DNA of 43,955 nt from DRQF01 sp964559135 (GCA_964559135.1 CAZLGG010000025.1:1-43955), one strand, 5' to 3'. Shown: positions 15,030-23,574, counted from the stretch's first letter. Notes: generated by a model from the letters alone, not told the origin. Translations and numbers: made by a program.

Positions 15030-17225
15030 ATGAAAAAAGGGAAAACGGCCATGATCGAGATGGGGAGGCGGGGTCTGTCGACCCTCCTGGTGATGAGTGT
15101 CCTGGGCGGCGTCGCCTGGTCCCAGACGGAGAATGAGACGCGGCCCGACGAGGCCGCCCGGAAGCGTGCCGAGAAGTTGAATCGCGCGGTTCAGGACCTG
15201 GACGAGATCGTCGTCACGCCTGGACGCATCGAGGAGACGATCTTCGATACGCCCTCCTCGGTCGTTCGCCTGAATGCCGAGGAACTCTTCACCGAACGCG
15301 TACCCTCGACACTTCCAGACGCGCTTCGCGAGGTGCCGGGAGTCATGATCCAAAAGACGGGACCTGGGTTGGGGGCTCCGTATATTCGTGGTCTCACCGG
15401 GTTTCGGACCCTCATGCTGGTGGACGGCGTGCGCGTCAATCATCCCGCCATGCGAAGCGGGCCGAACCAGTATTTCGCCACGGTGGACCCTCTCAGCCTG
15501 GGGCGAATCGAAGTCGAGAAGGGCCCGGCCTCTGTCCTCTACGGGAGTGATGCCGCGGGCGGGACGATCCAGGCTTTCAGCCGGACCTTGGACCTGGGAT
15601 CGGAAGGCGAGGGCTGGGAATTCGGCGGTGAGGCCTACTACAGGTTCAACTCGGCGGAAGCGTCCAACGTCACCCACGAGTCGTTTCGGGGTGGATACGA
15701 CGGACGGTTCGGTTTCGAGATCGGCGGCAGCTACAAGGATTTCGGGAACACGGATGCCGGAGGAAAGCTTGGACGCCAAAAAGGGCTCGAGTACGATGCC
15801 TATTCAGTGGATGCCAAGCTCACGGCCATCGTCGACGAGAATCTCGAACTCGAGTTTCTCTTCCAACGCGTCCGTCTGAACGACGTGCCGCGTCACCATT
15901 CCACGGCCAACGGCATCAACTTTCACGGCACGACCCACGGAAGTGATCGCAAGCGCGCCTTCGACCAGACACGGGACCTCGCTCTTTTGACCGCTCGCAT
16001 CACGGACGGTTCGTTTTTCGACGAAGCCGTATTCAAGGTCTCCTACCAGGCTCAGGACGAGGTCCAGGACCGAATCCGCTCGAGCGGTCGCCGCGACAAG
16101 TCAGGGTTCGACGTGGACACCTTGGGTGTCCTGGGGCAACTGACGTCCGAGACGCAGATCGGTACATTGGTCTACGGATTCGATCTCTACGTCGACTGGG
16201 TGGATAGCTTCAAGACGCGCCTGAACACCGACGGGAGCTTTCAGGTGTTTCCGCAGGGACCGGTCGGGGACGATTCCCGCTACCTCTCGCTGGGCGTCTA
16301 CGTCCAGGATACCCTTTCGCTCGGGGACTGGGGGGAGTTGCAAGCAGGCGTTCGCTTCAACTATGTCGACGTCGTTTCCGACGAGGTCATCGATCCGGCC
16401 TCCGGCGGAGTGGGATCGCTCGACGCCAACTACGAGGCCTTGGCGGGCTCCCTGAAGCTGCTCGTGCATGCGACCGAGAATGTCAATGTGTACGCCGGCG
16501 CCTCCTCGGGATTCCGTGCCCCCAACCTCAGTGATCTCACTCGTTTCGATGCGGCACGGTCCGGGGAGTTCGAGATCCCGTCGCCGAATCTGGATCCGGA
16601 ATACTTCGTGGGGCTGGAGTTTGGTGCGAAGGCGCAGTGGGAGAACTTCCGCGGGGAAGCGTCGTACTTCTACACCGTTCTCATCGATACGATCATCCGA
16701 TCGCCGACAGGCGTCGTGAACGGGAGCGGTGAGTCTGAAGTGACGAAGAGCAACGTGGGCGACGGTCATCTTCAGGGTGTCGAACTTGCGCTGGCTTGGG
16801 ACGTGTTGGAAGACGTGACGTTGAGCGGAAATTTCGCCTGGGTCGATGGGCTCGTCGACACGTTTCCAACGTCCGCTCCCGTCGTCGAGTCGGAGCCCCC
16901 GAGTCGTCTGCCGCCGATTCATGCCCTCGTCGGTGTCGATTGGCGGCCGTCGTTCTTCGAGGGATTCTGGGCGCGGTTCGATGCGGAGATCGTGGGGAGA
17001 GCGGACCGGCTCAGTCCGAGAGATAGGGCGGACACACAAAGAATCCCGCCCGGCGGCACGCCGGGGTACACGATCTACAATCTTCGTTTCGCGTATGACG
17101 TGAATGAGAACCTGAAAGTGTTTCTTCACTTGGAGAACCTCACGGACAAGAACTACAGGATTCACGGGTCCGGTTCGAACGAGGCGGGTTTCAGCGCCGT
17201 GGCGGGCTTTCATCTGAGGTTTTGA
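15030..17225 (+). CDS. TonB-dependent outer-membrane receptor
   Basis: A 731-residue outer-membrane transporter. A signal peptide (cleavage near VAWSQ, about residue 32) leads to a TonB box-like DEIVVTPGR (about 58-66). The plug domain follows, with LPDALREVPGVMIQKTGPGLGAPYIRG split over about 95-125, then LMLVDGVRVN, and IEVEKGPASVLYGSDAAGG as the plug-barrel hinge. The barrel has the family signatures SSGFRAPNLSDL and GVELALAWDVLED, and ends with LENLTDKNYRIHGSG and a C-terminal Phe (FHLRF) as outer-membrane beta-barrels do. The layout is that of siderophore, heme or cobalamin receptors, but no substrate can be read from sequence. GAGTGAG before the ATG is a weak ribosome site; ATG at 15051 is an alternative. 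It is transcribed away from tonB. Confidence 0.92.
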   Translation: MKKGKTAMIEMGRRGLSTLLVMSVLGGVAWSQTENETRPDEAARKRAEKLNRAVQDLDEIVVTPGRIEETIFDTPSSVVRLNAEELFTERVPSTLPDALREVPGVMIQKTGPGLGAPYIRGLTGFRTLMLVDGVRVNHPAMRSGPNQYFATVDPLSLGRIEVEKGPASVLYGSDAAGGTIQAFSRTLDLGSEGEGWEFGGEAYYRFNSAEASNVTHESFRGGYDGRFGFEIGGSYKDFGNTDAGGKLGRQKGLEYDAYSVDAKLTAIVDENLELEFLFQRVRLNDVPRHHSTANGINFHGTTHGSDRKRAFDQTRDLALLTARITDGSFFDEAVFKVSYQAQDEVQDRIRSSGRRDKSGFDVDTLGVLGQLTSETQIGTLVYGFDLYVDWVDSFKTRLNTDGSFQVFPQGPVGDDSRYLSLGVYVQDTLSLGDWGELQAGVRFNYVDVVSDEVIDPASGGVGSLDANYEALAGSLKLLVHATENVNVYAGASSGFRAPNLSDLTRFDAARSGEFEIPSPNLDPEYFVGLEFGAKAQWENFRGEASYFYTVLIDTIIRSPTGVVNGSGESEVTKSNVGDGHLQGVELALAWDVLEDVTLSGNFAWVDGLVDTFPTSAPVVESEPPSRLPPIHALVGVDWRPSFFEGFWARFDAEIVGRADRLSPRDRADTQRIPPGGTPGYTIYNLRFAYDVNENLKVFLHLENLTDKNYRIHGSGSNEAGFSAVAGFHLRF

Positions 17226-17343
17226 GACCGGGGATCCACTCGCGGGCCTTGGATTATTCTTTGTGTCCGTAGTTTCACACGAGAATCTCCCGTATCCTTG
17301 GTCCGGAACGGGAGATATTGTTGATCGGAATGGGGGATCAAGC

Positions 17344-17372
17344 TTGCAAGCAGAGGAGAGACTCTCTATCAT
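17344..17372 (+). promoter_or_regulatory. Sigma-70-like promoter of the first 421-residue exported protein
   Basis: TTGCAA (17344-17349), a 17-base spacer and TATCAT (17367-17372) form a well-spaced promoter. The predicted transcript would have a leader of about 95 bases before the ATG at 17475. Confidence 0.5.
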
Positions 17373-17474
17373 GGTAGCCGCGAGATGCATGCAACCTGAC
17401 GGGAAACGATGGTCACTCATGCGGTTGTCGTTGCGAGCCTGCCGCACGATCATGAGAGAGTCAAAGGATTCACG

Positions 17475-18740
17475 ATGCAGAAAAAACTGACGCTACTGGT
17501 CTTCGCCTTGTTGATGGCCGGGCTGAACGCCCAGCAGCCCAACACGCCTTTCGCGGGGCTGAATGTGGACGGCCCGGCGTTCCCTCCGGTGGCGGCCCCG
17601 GTCACCACAAGTGTGTTCACCGATTCCGACATCATGTTGAACATTCACGGTTTTCCGGGTTCGAACCCGGTGGTCGTCTTGTTCGCGACGTCGTTCGCCG
17701 TTGGCGGCTCGATCTCGTTCGACGCTCTTCCGAGCCTGAATCAGTTCGGTTTCCAGCTGGACATTCCCGACCAGGGCGGTGCGGGTTACTCCGATCAGGA
17801 GTACGTGAACGGATATGTCCAACCCGGCTCGTTGAGCTACACGGACAACCTCGGTGATCTGCAACTGGTCATCAATCTTCCTGCATGCGTGACGGTGAAC
17901 AACCAGCCGATGTGCATCACCCAGGCCAACTGGGAGGTGTCGGCCCAAGCGCTCGTCGTGGACCCCACCAACGCGCCTTTCAACATCCGCAGCACCGGCG
18001 CGGGTACGGGGCAGTTTTCCAATGGCTATCAGGAGTTCTCATTGAGCGGTGATCAGTTCGCCACGTTCACGTTCTTGGGCGGGCTCACGGTTCCGTTCTA
18101 TGGGAACGTCTACACCCAGGCGCGGGTGTCGTCGAACGGTTTCGTCGCGTTTACGAACAACACCGGCGGTTTGGCGGGGTTCCCCAATCCGACGGTGAAC
18201 GACATCAGGACGGGTCCCCCTCGGATCATGACGTTCTACACTGACCTCGAACCTCAGATCACCGCATTCAATCCTCGGGTCTATGCCCAGCAGTTCGTGC
18301 AAACTGGACCGGGCGGCACGCCGGTTCGAAAAGTCAAGTTTGTCCACGAGCGTCTGGCCGAGTTCAGCAACACGACGGGACCTCACGGAGGGGAAGCCGT
18401 CATCACCGAGAACGGCGACATCGCCATTTTGGTGGCGGGCTACAACTCGATGCCTTCCATCAATACCGGCGTCGGCATCACCCGTGGTTCCGGGGGCCCC
18501 ACGGTGGCGGGATTCGGGCGTGATCTGTCCGCGGATGTCACCTTGGGGCCGACCACCGTTTCGGCCGGGCAGCATGCTTTCGAGCTCTTCGATCATGGCA
18601 ACACGCCCCCTTCCAACGTCCTCGACTTGGTGGGCCTCGGAATGTTTGCGATGAACGGTGTGGGACCTGGGATCGCCTTCATCCTGAACCCGACGACAGC
18701 GAACACGTCGCCCGCGACGACGAGTTACATCATTCAGTAG
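17475..18740 (+). CDS. Exported beta-rich protein, tandem paralogue 1
   Basis: A 421-residue secreted protein with a signal peptide (MQKKLTLLVFALLMAGLNAQ). No known family is recognised with confidence. The middle holds VPFYGNVYTQARVSSNGFVAF, a pattern shared with nidogen-like and other extracellular beta-sandwich domains (FYG-x2-Y-x5-SNG-x-hydrophobic-x-F). Segments IPDQGGAGYSDQEYVNGY, NWEVSAQALVVDPTNAPF and GPHGGEAVITENGDIAIL recur almost unchanged in the next gene, whose product has exactly the same length. The protein ends with TSYIIQ; there is no PEP-CTERM or sortase-type tail. AAGGA lies 7 bases before the ATG; the frame is open upstream to 17409 but without a signal peptide start there. 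It has its own promoter and terminator, so the two paralogues are separate transcription units. Confidence 0.85.
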   Translation: MQKKLTLLVFALLMAGLNAQQPNTPFAGLNVDGPAFPPVAAPVTTSVFTDSDIMLNIHGFPGSNPVVVLFATSFAVGGSISFDALPSLNQFGFQLDIPDQGGAGYSDQEYVNGYVQPGSLSYTDNLGDLQLVINLPACVTVNNQPMCITQANWEVSAQALVVDPTNAPFNIRSTGAGTGQFSNGYQEFSLSGDQFATFTFLGGLTVPFYGNVYTQARVSSNGFVAFTNNTGGLAGFPNPTVNDIRTGPPRIMTFYTDLEPQITAFNPRVYAQQFVQTGPGGTPVRKVKFVHERLAEFSNTTGPHGGEAVITENGDIAILVAGYNSMPSINTGVGITRGSGGPTVAGFGRDLSADVTLGPTTVSAGQHAFELFDHGNTPPSNVLDLVGLGMFAMNGVGPGIAFILNPTTANTSPATTSYIIQ

Positions 18741-18767
18741 GGCTTCGCCCTCGGGATGACTCTTTCG

Positions 18768-18799
18768 AACCCCACGGCTCTTCGCCGTGGGGTTTTTTT
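18768..18799 (+). terminator. Rho-independent terminator
   Basis: An 11-bp perfect stem (AACCCCACGGC, 18768-18778, with its complement at 18784-18794) closes a TCTTC loop and runs into seven T residues. It ends the first of the two tandem exported-protein genes. Confidence 0.9.
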
Positions 18800-18882
18800 G
18801 TGGGGCATCGGGCCCCGTATGCGCTTCATCCGTTCAGGGGCCCGGGACGGCCTCCGTTCCGTACATGGAAAAATGAGGAGTC

Positions 18883-18912
18883 TTGCGGAAACGACATGGA
18901 CCGGTTTAGGAT
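18883..18912 (+). promoter_or_regulatory. Sigma-70-like promoter of the second 421-residue exported protein
   Basis: TTGCGG (18883-18888), 18 bases, TAGGAT (18907-18912). The leader to the ATG at 19018 would be about 100 bases, similar to that of the upstream paralogue. Confidence 0.4.
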
Positions 18913-19017
18913 GCCGCCATCGAGTCGGGCGCATCCTTGTCCGGGACGTAAAGTCTCGGCCTACCAGAATCCTCCGGATCCCTTGGTCTCGGAGGAGAGA
19001 AAAGGGAAGGAACCGCC

Positions 19018-20283
19018 ATGACTCGTACTCTGCCCATCACCATCTTGCTCTTGGCCTGCCTGGGCCTGCCGGCCCAACAGCAAAACAGCTTCTTCGCGAG
19101 CCTGAGCGTCGACAGCGCTCCGTCACCGACGATGCCGGCTCCCGTGACGGTCAACGTGCTGACGGACTCCGACATCAGGCTCAACCTTCAGGGCTTTCCG
19201 GGCGTCCATCCCGTCGTCGTGCTGTTTTCCACGTCGTTCGCTCCGGGCGGCTCGCTTTCGATCAACGCAGTCCCGTCGCTCAATCAATATGGATTCGGAA
19301 TCGACATTCCCGACCAGGGGAGCCCGGGGTACTCCGATCAGGAGTACGTCAACGGCTACCTCCTCCCCGGTTCGTCGAGTTTCACCGATGTTTCGGGAAA
19401 CCTGAGCCTCACGATCAATCTTCCGGCCTGCGTCGTCGTGAATAACCAGCCGACCTGCGTGACGGCGCCCAACTGGGAAGTCTCGGCCCAGGCCCTCATG
19501 GTCGATCCGACCAACGCGCCCTTCGGTGTTCGCTCCACCGGCGCCGGCGTCGGGCTTTTCACCAATGGTTTTCAGGAGTTTTCGATCGGGACGGATGCGT
19601 TCGCCACGTTTGCCTTTCGAGGGGGATTCACCTTTCCTTTCTACGGAAACGTGTACACGCAAGCTTTCATCTCCGAGAATGGTTACATCGCGTTCGGGGC
19701 GGGAGGTCTCACCGGATTCCCGACTCTGACGGTCAACGCCATCACCACCGGGCCGCCGCGGATCATGAGCTTCTACGACGATCTCGTTCAAGGACAGTCA
19801 GGGGGCGTCCAGGCTCGCATCTACGCCCAGCAATTCGCCGTTTCGGGGCCCGGAGGCACTCAGGTGCGCAAGATCAGGTTCGTTCACTGGATGCTTCAGG
19901 AGTTCGGAAACACGACCGGTCCCCACGGGGGTGAAATCGTCATCACGGAGAACGGAGACCTCGCCGTCTTGGTCGCCGGCTATAACTCTATGCCTTCCAT
20001 CAACACGTTCGTAGGCATCACGCGCGGAAGCGGAGGTCCCGTTGTCACCGGATTCGGGCGCGACCTTTCCCAGGATGTGGCGCTCGGCCCCACGACGGTT
20101 CCCATGGGGCAACATGCCTTCGAGCTTTTCGATCACGGCACTCCCGGGGGAGCCGTCAACCCCCTGGACGTCGTCGCCTTGGGGAGCCTCCTCACCTCGA
20201 GCGTCGGCCCGGGGATCAAATTCTTCTTGGACCCGACGACGCCGAATGTGAGTCCATCGACGACGGGCTACATCATTCAGTAA
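19018..20283 (+). CDS. Exported beta-rich protein, tandem paralogue 2
   Basis: A 421-residue secreted protein, the same length as its upstream neighbour and alignable to it end to end by eye. The signal peptide ends near LGLPAQQ. Shared landmarks include GFPGxxPVVVLFxTSFA, IPDQGSPGYSDQEYVNGY, ITTGPPRIMSFYDDL, MPSINTFVGITRGSGGP and a final TGYIIQ. The FYGNVYTQAFISENGYIAF block corresponds to the extracellular beta-sandwich motif of paralogue 1. The pair of Cys in NLPACVVVNNQPTC is kept in both and probably forms a disulfide. The pair arose by tandem duplication and has diverged, so both copies have probably been kept by selection. Function is unknown; surface or matrix attachment is a guess. 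AAGGA lies upstream of the ATG. Confidence 0.85.
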   Translation: MTRTLPITILLLACLGLPAQQQNSFFASLSVDSAPSPTMPAPVTVNVLTDSDIRLNLQGFPGVHPVVVLFSTSFAPGGSLSINAVPSLNQYGFGIDIPDQGSPGYSDQEYVNGYLLPGSSSFTDVSGNLSLTINLPACVVVNNQPTCVTAPNWEVSAQALMVDPTNAPFGVRSTGAGVGLFTNGFQEFSIGTDAFATFAFRGGFTFPFYGNVYTQAFISENGYIAFGAGGLTGFPTLTVNAITTGPPRIMSFYDDLVQGQSGGVQARIYAQQFAVSGPGGTQVRKIRFVHWMLQEFGNTTGPHGGEIVITENGDLAVLVAGYNSMPSINTFVGITRGSGGPVVTGFGRDLSQDVALGPTTVPMGQHAFELFDHGTPGGAVNPLDVVALGSLLTSSVGPGIKFFLDPTTPNVSPSTTGYIIQ

Positions 20284-20299
20284 ATCGAGGGCGGGAGTT

Positions 20300-20323
20300 G
20301 CCTCGGGGCCGAGTCCCCGAGGC
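20300..20323 (+). terminator. Hairpin terminator candidate
   Basis: GCCTCGGGG (20300-20308) and CCCCGAGGC (20315-20323) make a perfect 9-bp stem 16 bases after the stop codon of paralogue 2. Only GTTCTCC follows, so the T-run is poor. Confidence 0.5.
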
Positions 20324-20437
20324 GTTCTCCGTGGTGCGCCGGAAGGAGGGACGGTGCGCCCACGGGGTTCACCCGCGGTACGGGCTCTGGAAGTGGGAGG
20401 CGTCTGTCGTAAGACTGGACCCCGAAGGAGTCATGCC

Positions 20438-20986
20438 GTGCCCCAGCACTATCGATCGTTCTCCCGCACGTTTCTCCGCTTCGCTATCATCATGCTCGTG
20501 TTCGGAGGGTTGGCGGGCGTTTTGTTTCAGGAGATGACGAAACACATGAGCTACGCGGACTATCCTCCCGGGCTCAGGCTCGAGGGCGTCTATCATCTCG
20601 CCCTGCTCCACGGGCACTCGTTTCTCATTGGAGCCGTGATGCCCATCGCTTGGGTCATGGCCCTGAGGATCGGGTTGGAGCTGGGAGGAAAGCCGGTGAC
20701 GCCGCGCGCCCTCTCCTGGATCAAGTGGAGCTATCTCATCGGTGCGGTGAGCGTCTTGAGTCTGATAACCTACAAGGGCATCCACTTCGTGTCGTGCCTC
20801 AAGGGCGGCACCCGGGATTTCGCGAAAATACAAGAGAGCCTGTTCGGCGGCAATCATCTGGCGCGAGGCCTTGCCTACGGCCTCAGCCACACCGTGGCGA
20901 CGGCAAGCCTCATGGTGTTCGGCTGGATTCTCTGGCGAAGTCTGTCGGCTTCGACGGAGCAGGATGGCAGTGCCTCTTCACCGTGA
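20438..20986 (+). CDS. Four-helix membrane protein, DUF2871-like
   Basis: A 182-residue inner-membrane protein with four predicted membrane segments (about 12-31, 53-77, 97-112, 143-167). The order G-G-L-A-G-V-L-F-Q-E-M-T-K near residue 23-35, then H-G-H at 58-60 in the second helix, resembles the DUF2871 family, which has GLxxGVFYREFTK and HxHLLVLG. Conserved membrane histidines suggest heme or metal binding, but that is inference. The start is GTG at 20438, because AAGGAG lies 7 bases upstream of it; the ATG at 20433 is in a different frame that stops soon and lacks a membrane protein. The stop codon overlaps the GTG start of recQ (GTGA), so the two genes are translationally coupled although no functional link is known. 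Confidence 0.75.
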   Translation: MPQHYRSFSRTFLRFAIIMLVFGGLAGVLFQEMTKHMSYADYPPGLRLEGVYHLALLHGHSFLIGAVMPIAWVMALRIGLELGGKPVTPRALSWIKWSYLIGAVSVLSLITYKGIHFVSCLKGGTRDFAKIQESLFGGNHLARGLAYGLSHTVATASLMVFGWILWRSLSASTEQDGSASSP

Positions 20987-22662
20987 CCGACCCCGACCGG
21001 CTCCACCGCGCCCTCCACGATCACTTCGGCCACGAGGCGTTTCAGGGTTTTCAGGAGGATGTCATTCGGCATGTCACCCAGGGCGGGGATGCCTTGGTCA
21101 TCCTCCCGACAGGTGGCGGCAAGTCGCTCTGCTATCAGCTCCCGGCAGTCGTTCTCCCCGGCATGACGATCGTTCTCTCTCCCCTGATCGCATTGATGCA
21201 GGATCAGGTGGAGGCGCTCGAGGAAAAAGGCGTGCGAGCGACCTGTATCCACCACGGGATCGTCGGCCAGGAGCGCAAGGCGAGGATGCGAGGTCTCGAG
21301 CAAGGAGAGTTCGACCTCCTCTATGTGACTCCGGAGCGCTTTCGGAAACCGGAGTTCCTCGAACTCGTCCGCAGCCTCGACATCAGCTTGTTGGCTGTCG
21401 ACGAGGCCCACTGCATGACGTCATGGGGGCATGATTTTCGTCCCGAGTATGGTCGGGTTGGACATATTCGTGAGCAGTTGGGTTGCCCTCCGACAGTCGC
21501 CTTGACCGCGACCGCCCGCCCGGAGACGCAGGATCGGATTCTGGAAGTCCTCGGGATTCCGGACGCACGCCGCTTCCTGGCGGGGATCGAGCGGCCCGAG
21601 TTGTTTCTTTCCGCGAAGCCGATCCACTCCAAGGAGGAGAGGCTGGAGAGGATCGTGGAGGTCATCGAGGGCGTCGGCGGTCCAGGCATCGTCTACATGA
21701 CGCTCATTCGCTCCTTGACGGCGTTGGAAGACGAACTGAGGCAGCGTGGATTCGATCCCTGGGTCTACCACGGCAAGCTTTCGACCTGGGAACGTCGGAA
21801 CATGCAGCAGGAGTTTCAGGCGTCGAAGGATGGGATCGTCTTGGCGACCAACGCCTTCGGGATGGGAATCGACAAGCCTGACATTCGATTCATCATCCAC
21901 GGTCAGATTCCCGGCAGTCTCGAGTCCTACTACCAGGAGGTCGGTCGCGCCGGTCGTGACGGACGGCTGGCTCTCTGCGAACTGCTCTATCTGGAAGAGG
22001 ATCTGGCGACGCAGCAGAAGTTCATCGAATGGGCCAACCCGGCGCCGGAATTCGTCCGAGGCGTCGTGCAAATCCTCGAGACGTGGGGGGAGCATGCGTA
22101 TGCCCACAGCGTCGAAGAAATCCGCGACACTCTTCTTTTGAAAAATCGCGGGGACGGTCGTGTCGAGACGACGTTGGGGCTTCTGCGGTCTCGGGACGTC
22201 GTTTCGGGGGACTTCGAAGCGGGTGATCTCAGGCTTCTTCGCCCCTTGGCCGCGGGGGAGGAGCACGCCATCGTCTCGGAGGAAAAACGGTCCCGAGATC
22301 TCATCCGTCTTCTGGAAATGGCGAGGTGGGTTCGTTCGGAAACGTGCCGGCGGGTAAGCCTCCACGCGTGTTTCGGCGTCGAGTCGGATCCCTGTGGAGC
22401 CTGCGACGTCTGTCTCGGCGGCTCGTCTTTGGAATTGATCAAGTTTCGGCACCATGGAGGAGGCGGTCGGGAAAAGCCCTTGGCCGAGTCCGGGGAGACT
22501 CCTCCGCTGACACGGGGCGATTGGATCCGCGTCGGCCCCGCCAAGCTCAGAGTGTTGAAGGTTGCACACGGTCGCAGAGGGTGGAGCGTCGACGCCGAAT
22601 GTTCCGACAGCCTCGAGATCAGGACCATCGAACTGAGCCGGACCCGCTGGACCCGCCTGTAG
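20983..22662 (+). CDS. recQ: ATP-dependent DNA helicase RecQ
   Basis: A 559-residue 3'-5' superfamily 2 helicase for recombination and fork repair. Motif 0 is FQGFQEDVI (Gln24), Walker A LPTGGGKS (41-48), then SPLIALMQDQV, DEAH at 140-143 with SWGHDFRPEY after it, TATARPE, and later ATNAFGMGIDKPDIRF and QEVGRAGRDGR for motifs V and VI. A zinc-binding site follows: Cys455, Cys463, Cys471 and Cys474 (with Cys477 next to it). After it come only about 80 residues, so the winged-helix part is short or altered and the HRDC domain is absent; E. coli RecQ has about 610 residues. The GTG at 20983 overlaps the upstream TGA in GTGA and is the only suitable start before the conserved region. Confidence 0.92.
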   Translation: MTDPDRLHRALHDHFGHEAFQGFQEDVIRHVTQGGDALVILPTGGGKSLCYQLPAVVLPGMTIVLSPLIALMQDQVEALEEKGVRATCIHHGIVGQERKARMRGLEQGEFDLLYVTPERFRKPEFLELVRSLDISLLAVDEAHCMTSWGHDFRPEYGRVGHIREQLGCPPTVALTATARPETQDRILEVLGIPDARRFLAGIERPELFLSAKPIHSKEERLERIVEVIEGVGGPGIVYMTLIRSLTALEDELRQRGFDPWVYHGKLSTWERRNMQQEFQASKDGIVLATNAFGMGIDKPDIRFIIHGQIPGSLESYYQEVGRAGRDGRLALCELLYLEEDLATQQKFIEWANPAPEFVRGVVQILETWGEHAYAHSVEEIRDTLLLKNRGDGRVETTLGLLRSRDVVSGDFEAGDLRLLRPLAAGEEHAIVSEEKRSRDLIRLLEMARWVRSETCRRVSLHACFGVESDPCGACDVCLGGSSLELIKFRHHGGGGREKPLAESGETPPLTRGDWIRVGPAKLRVLKVAHGRRGWSVDAECSDSLEIRTIELSRTRWTRL

Positions 22663-22800
22663 TCTCGTCTTTGGGATGACCCCCTGCGGCCCTCCGTTCG
22701 ATTCGAGCCATGCCGCGCAATGACGATTCCCCTCCCGGCATCGACGCCCCGATCGGCGCGCGCGCCACGAGGGGCGAGGGAGAGGTCCCTCCTCCGTGGA

Positions 22801-22846
22801 CGGTCTCGTTTTTCTCTCACAGAGGAACGGGGCCGCAGAGAGGAAG
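22801..22846 (+). repeat. Dispersed intergenic repeat, copy A
   Basis: This stretch aligns without gaps to 43212-43258, about 20 kb away, at roughly 80 percent by eye. Both begin CG(G/T)(T/C)CTCGTTTTTCTCTCAC and continue with a GAG-nn-ACGG-n-GCCGCA-n-AGA core. Both copies are intergenic. Confidence 0.55.
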
Positions 22847-22920
22847 GAGAGGACAGATAGTGGCCCCCTCGCCCCGTGCGAGCCATCGGTGGATTCTCTG
22901 AATCGGCTCGGGAGGGGAGT

Positions 22921-22926
22921 TATACT
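22921..22926 (+). promoter_or_regulatory. Possible minus-10 element of the YqgE gene
   Basis: TATACT lies 48 bases before the ATG at 22975. The expected minus-35 position (CTGAAT) is weak. Confidence 0.3.
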
Positions 22927-22974
22927 CCGTCAAGACTGGTCCGCGGTTGCCGTGACCGTTTGAGGAGTTGGGAC

Positions 22975-23529
22975 ATGCCCGAGTCACTGAAGGGTAAACT
23001 GCTGATTGCAGCGCCCCATCTGGTGGAAGGATCCTTCATGAGGTCCATCGTCCTGCTTTGCGAACACTCCGCCGAGGGAGCCTTGGGGCTCATTCTGAAT
23101 CGCCCGGGCGAGATCCCCGTGCGGGAGGCGTTTCCAGATTTCGCGGGCGCGTCACCGGACGACGCTCTTCGTTGCGGAGGCCCCGTCCAGCCCGAGGCGG
23201 TGTTCATTCTTCACGATCGCGACGGTGTCGGTGGTGAGCGGGTCGGGGACGGTTTGTGGTTTGCCGCGGACGTCGATTCCTTCGAGCGCCTCAAGGGACT
23301 CTGTGCGACGGCGAACCCTCCACGACAACGGCTCTACACGGGATACTCGGGTTGGAGCGGCGGACAGGTGGAATCCGAACTCGCACGGAACGACTGGATC
23401 GTGACGGACTGTCCGGGTTCGCTTCCGTTCGAAGTGGGCGGGCCGGAGAGTTGGGTTCATCACCTCGAGGGTTTGGGCGGGACGTTTGCGTTGCTCGCCA
23501 AGGCGCCCATCGACCCCACGCTGAACTGA
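22975..23529 (+). CDS. YqgE/AlgH family protein (UPF0301)
   Basis: A 184-residue cytoplasmic protein. It has the family pattern GKLLIAAPHLVEGSFMRSIVLLCEHSAEGALGLILNRP (given here only as landmarks at about residues 6-42), a GGPVQPEAVFILH strand, LYTGYSGWSGGQVESEL and a NDWIV segment near the end. The biochemical role of YqgE/AlgH proteins is unsettled; in Pseudomonas, AlgH was linked to regulation. Length is normal. GAGGAG lies 7 bases before the ATG at 22975, and upstream in-frame starts have no support. Elsewhere yqgE often precedes the Holliday-junction nuclease gene yqgF, but here it stands alone, convergent with rpmG. Confidence 0.9.
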   Translation: MPESLKGKLLIAAPHLVEGSFMRSIVLLCEHSAEGALGLILNRPGEIPVREAFPDFAGASPDDALRCGGPVQPEAVFILHDRDGVGGERVGDGLWFAADVDSFERLKGLCATANPPRQRLYTGYSGWSGGQVESELARNDWIVTDCPGSLPFEVGGPESWVHHLEGLGGTFALLAKAPIDPTLN

Positions 23530-23574
23530 GACGAGTTCCGCGGGCGGGGCGCTCTCACCAGGATTGGCGGACGA

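Larger units (their letters stand above)
22663..22974. other. Intergenic region between recQ and the YqgE gene
   Basis: These 312 bases hold no gene. They contain one copy of a dispersed repeat (22801-22846). Flanking it is an imperfect inverted repeat: CACGAGGGGCGAGGG near 22768 and CCCTCGCCCCGTG near 22865. A TATACT hexamer at 22921 is a plausible minus-10 element for the next gene. Confidence 0.45.

Noticed and set aside
17655..17670. tRNA T-arm-like palindrome CCGGGTTCGAACCCGG
   Set aside because: It lies within codons of the 421-residue exported protein and no tRNA cloverleaf surrounds it; the paralogue does not keep the bases.
20433..20537. ATG start at 20433 for the membrane protein
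   Set aside because: That frame gives a short Ser/Arg-rich peptide; the GTG at 20438 opens the four-helix protein with better spacing from AAGGAG.
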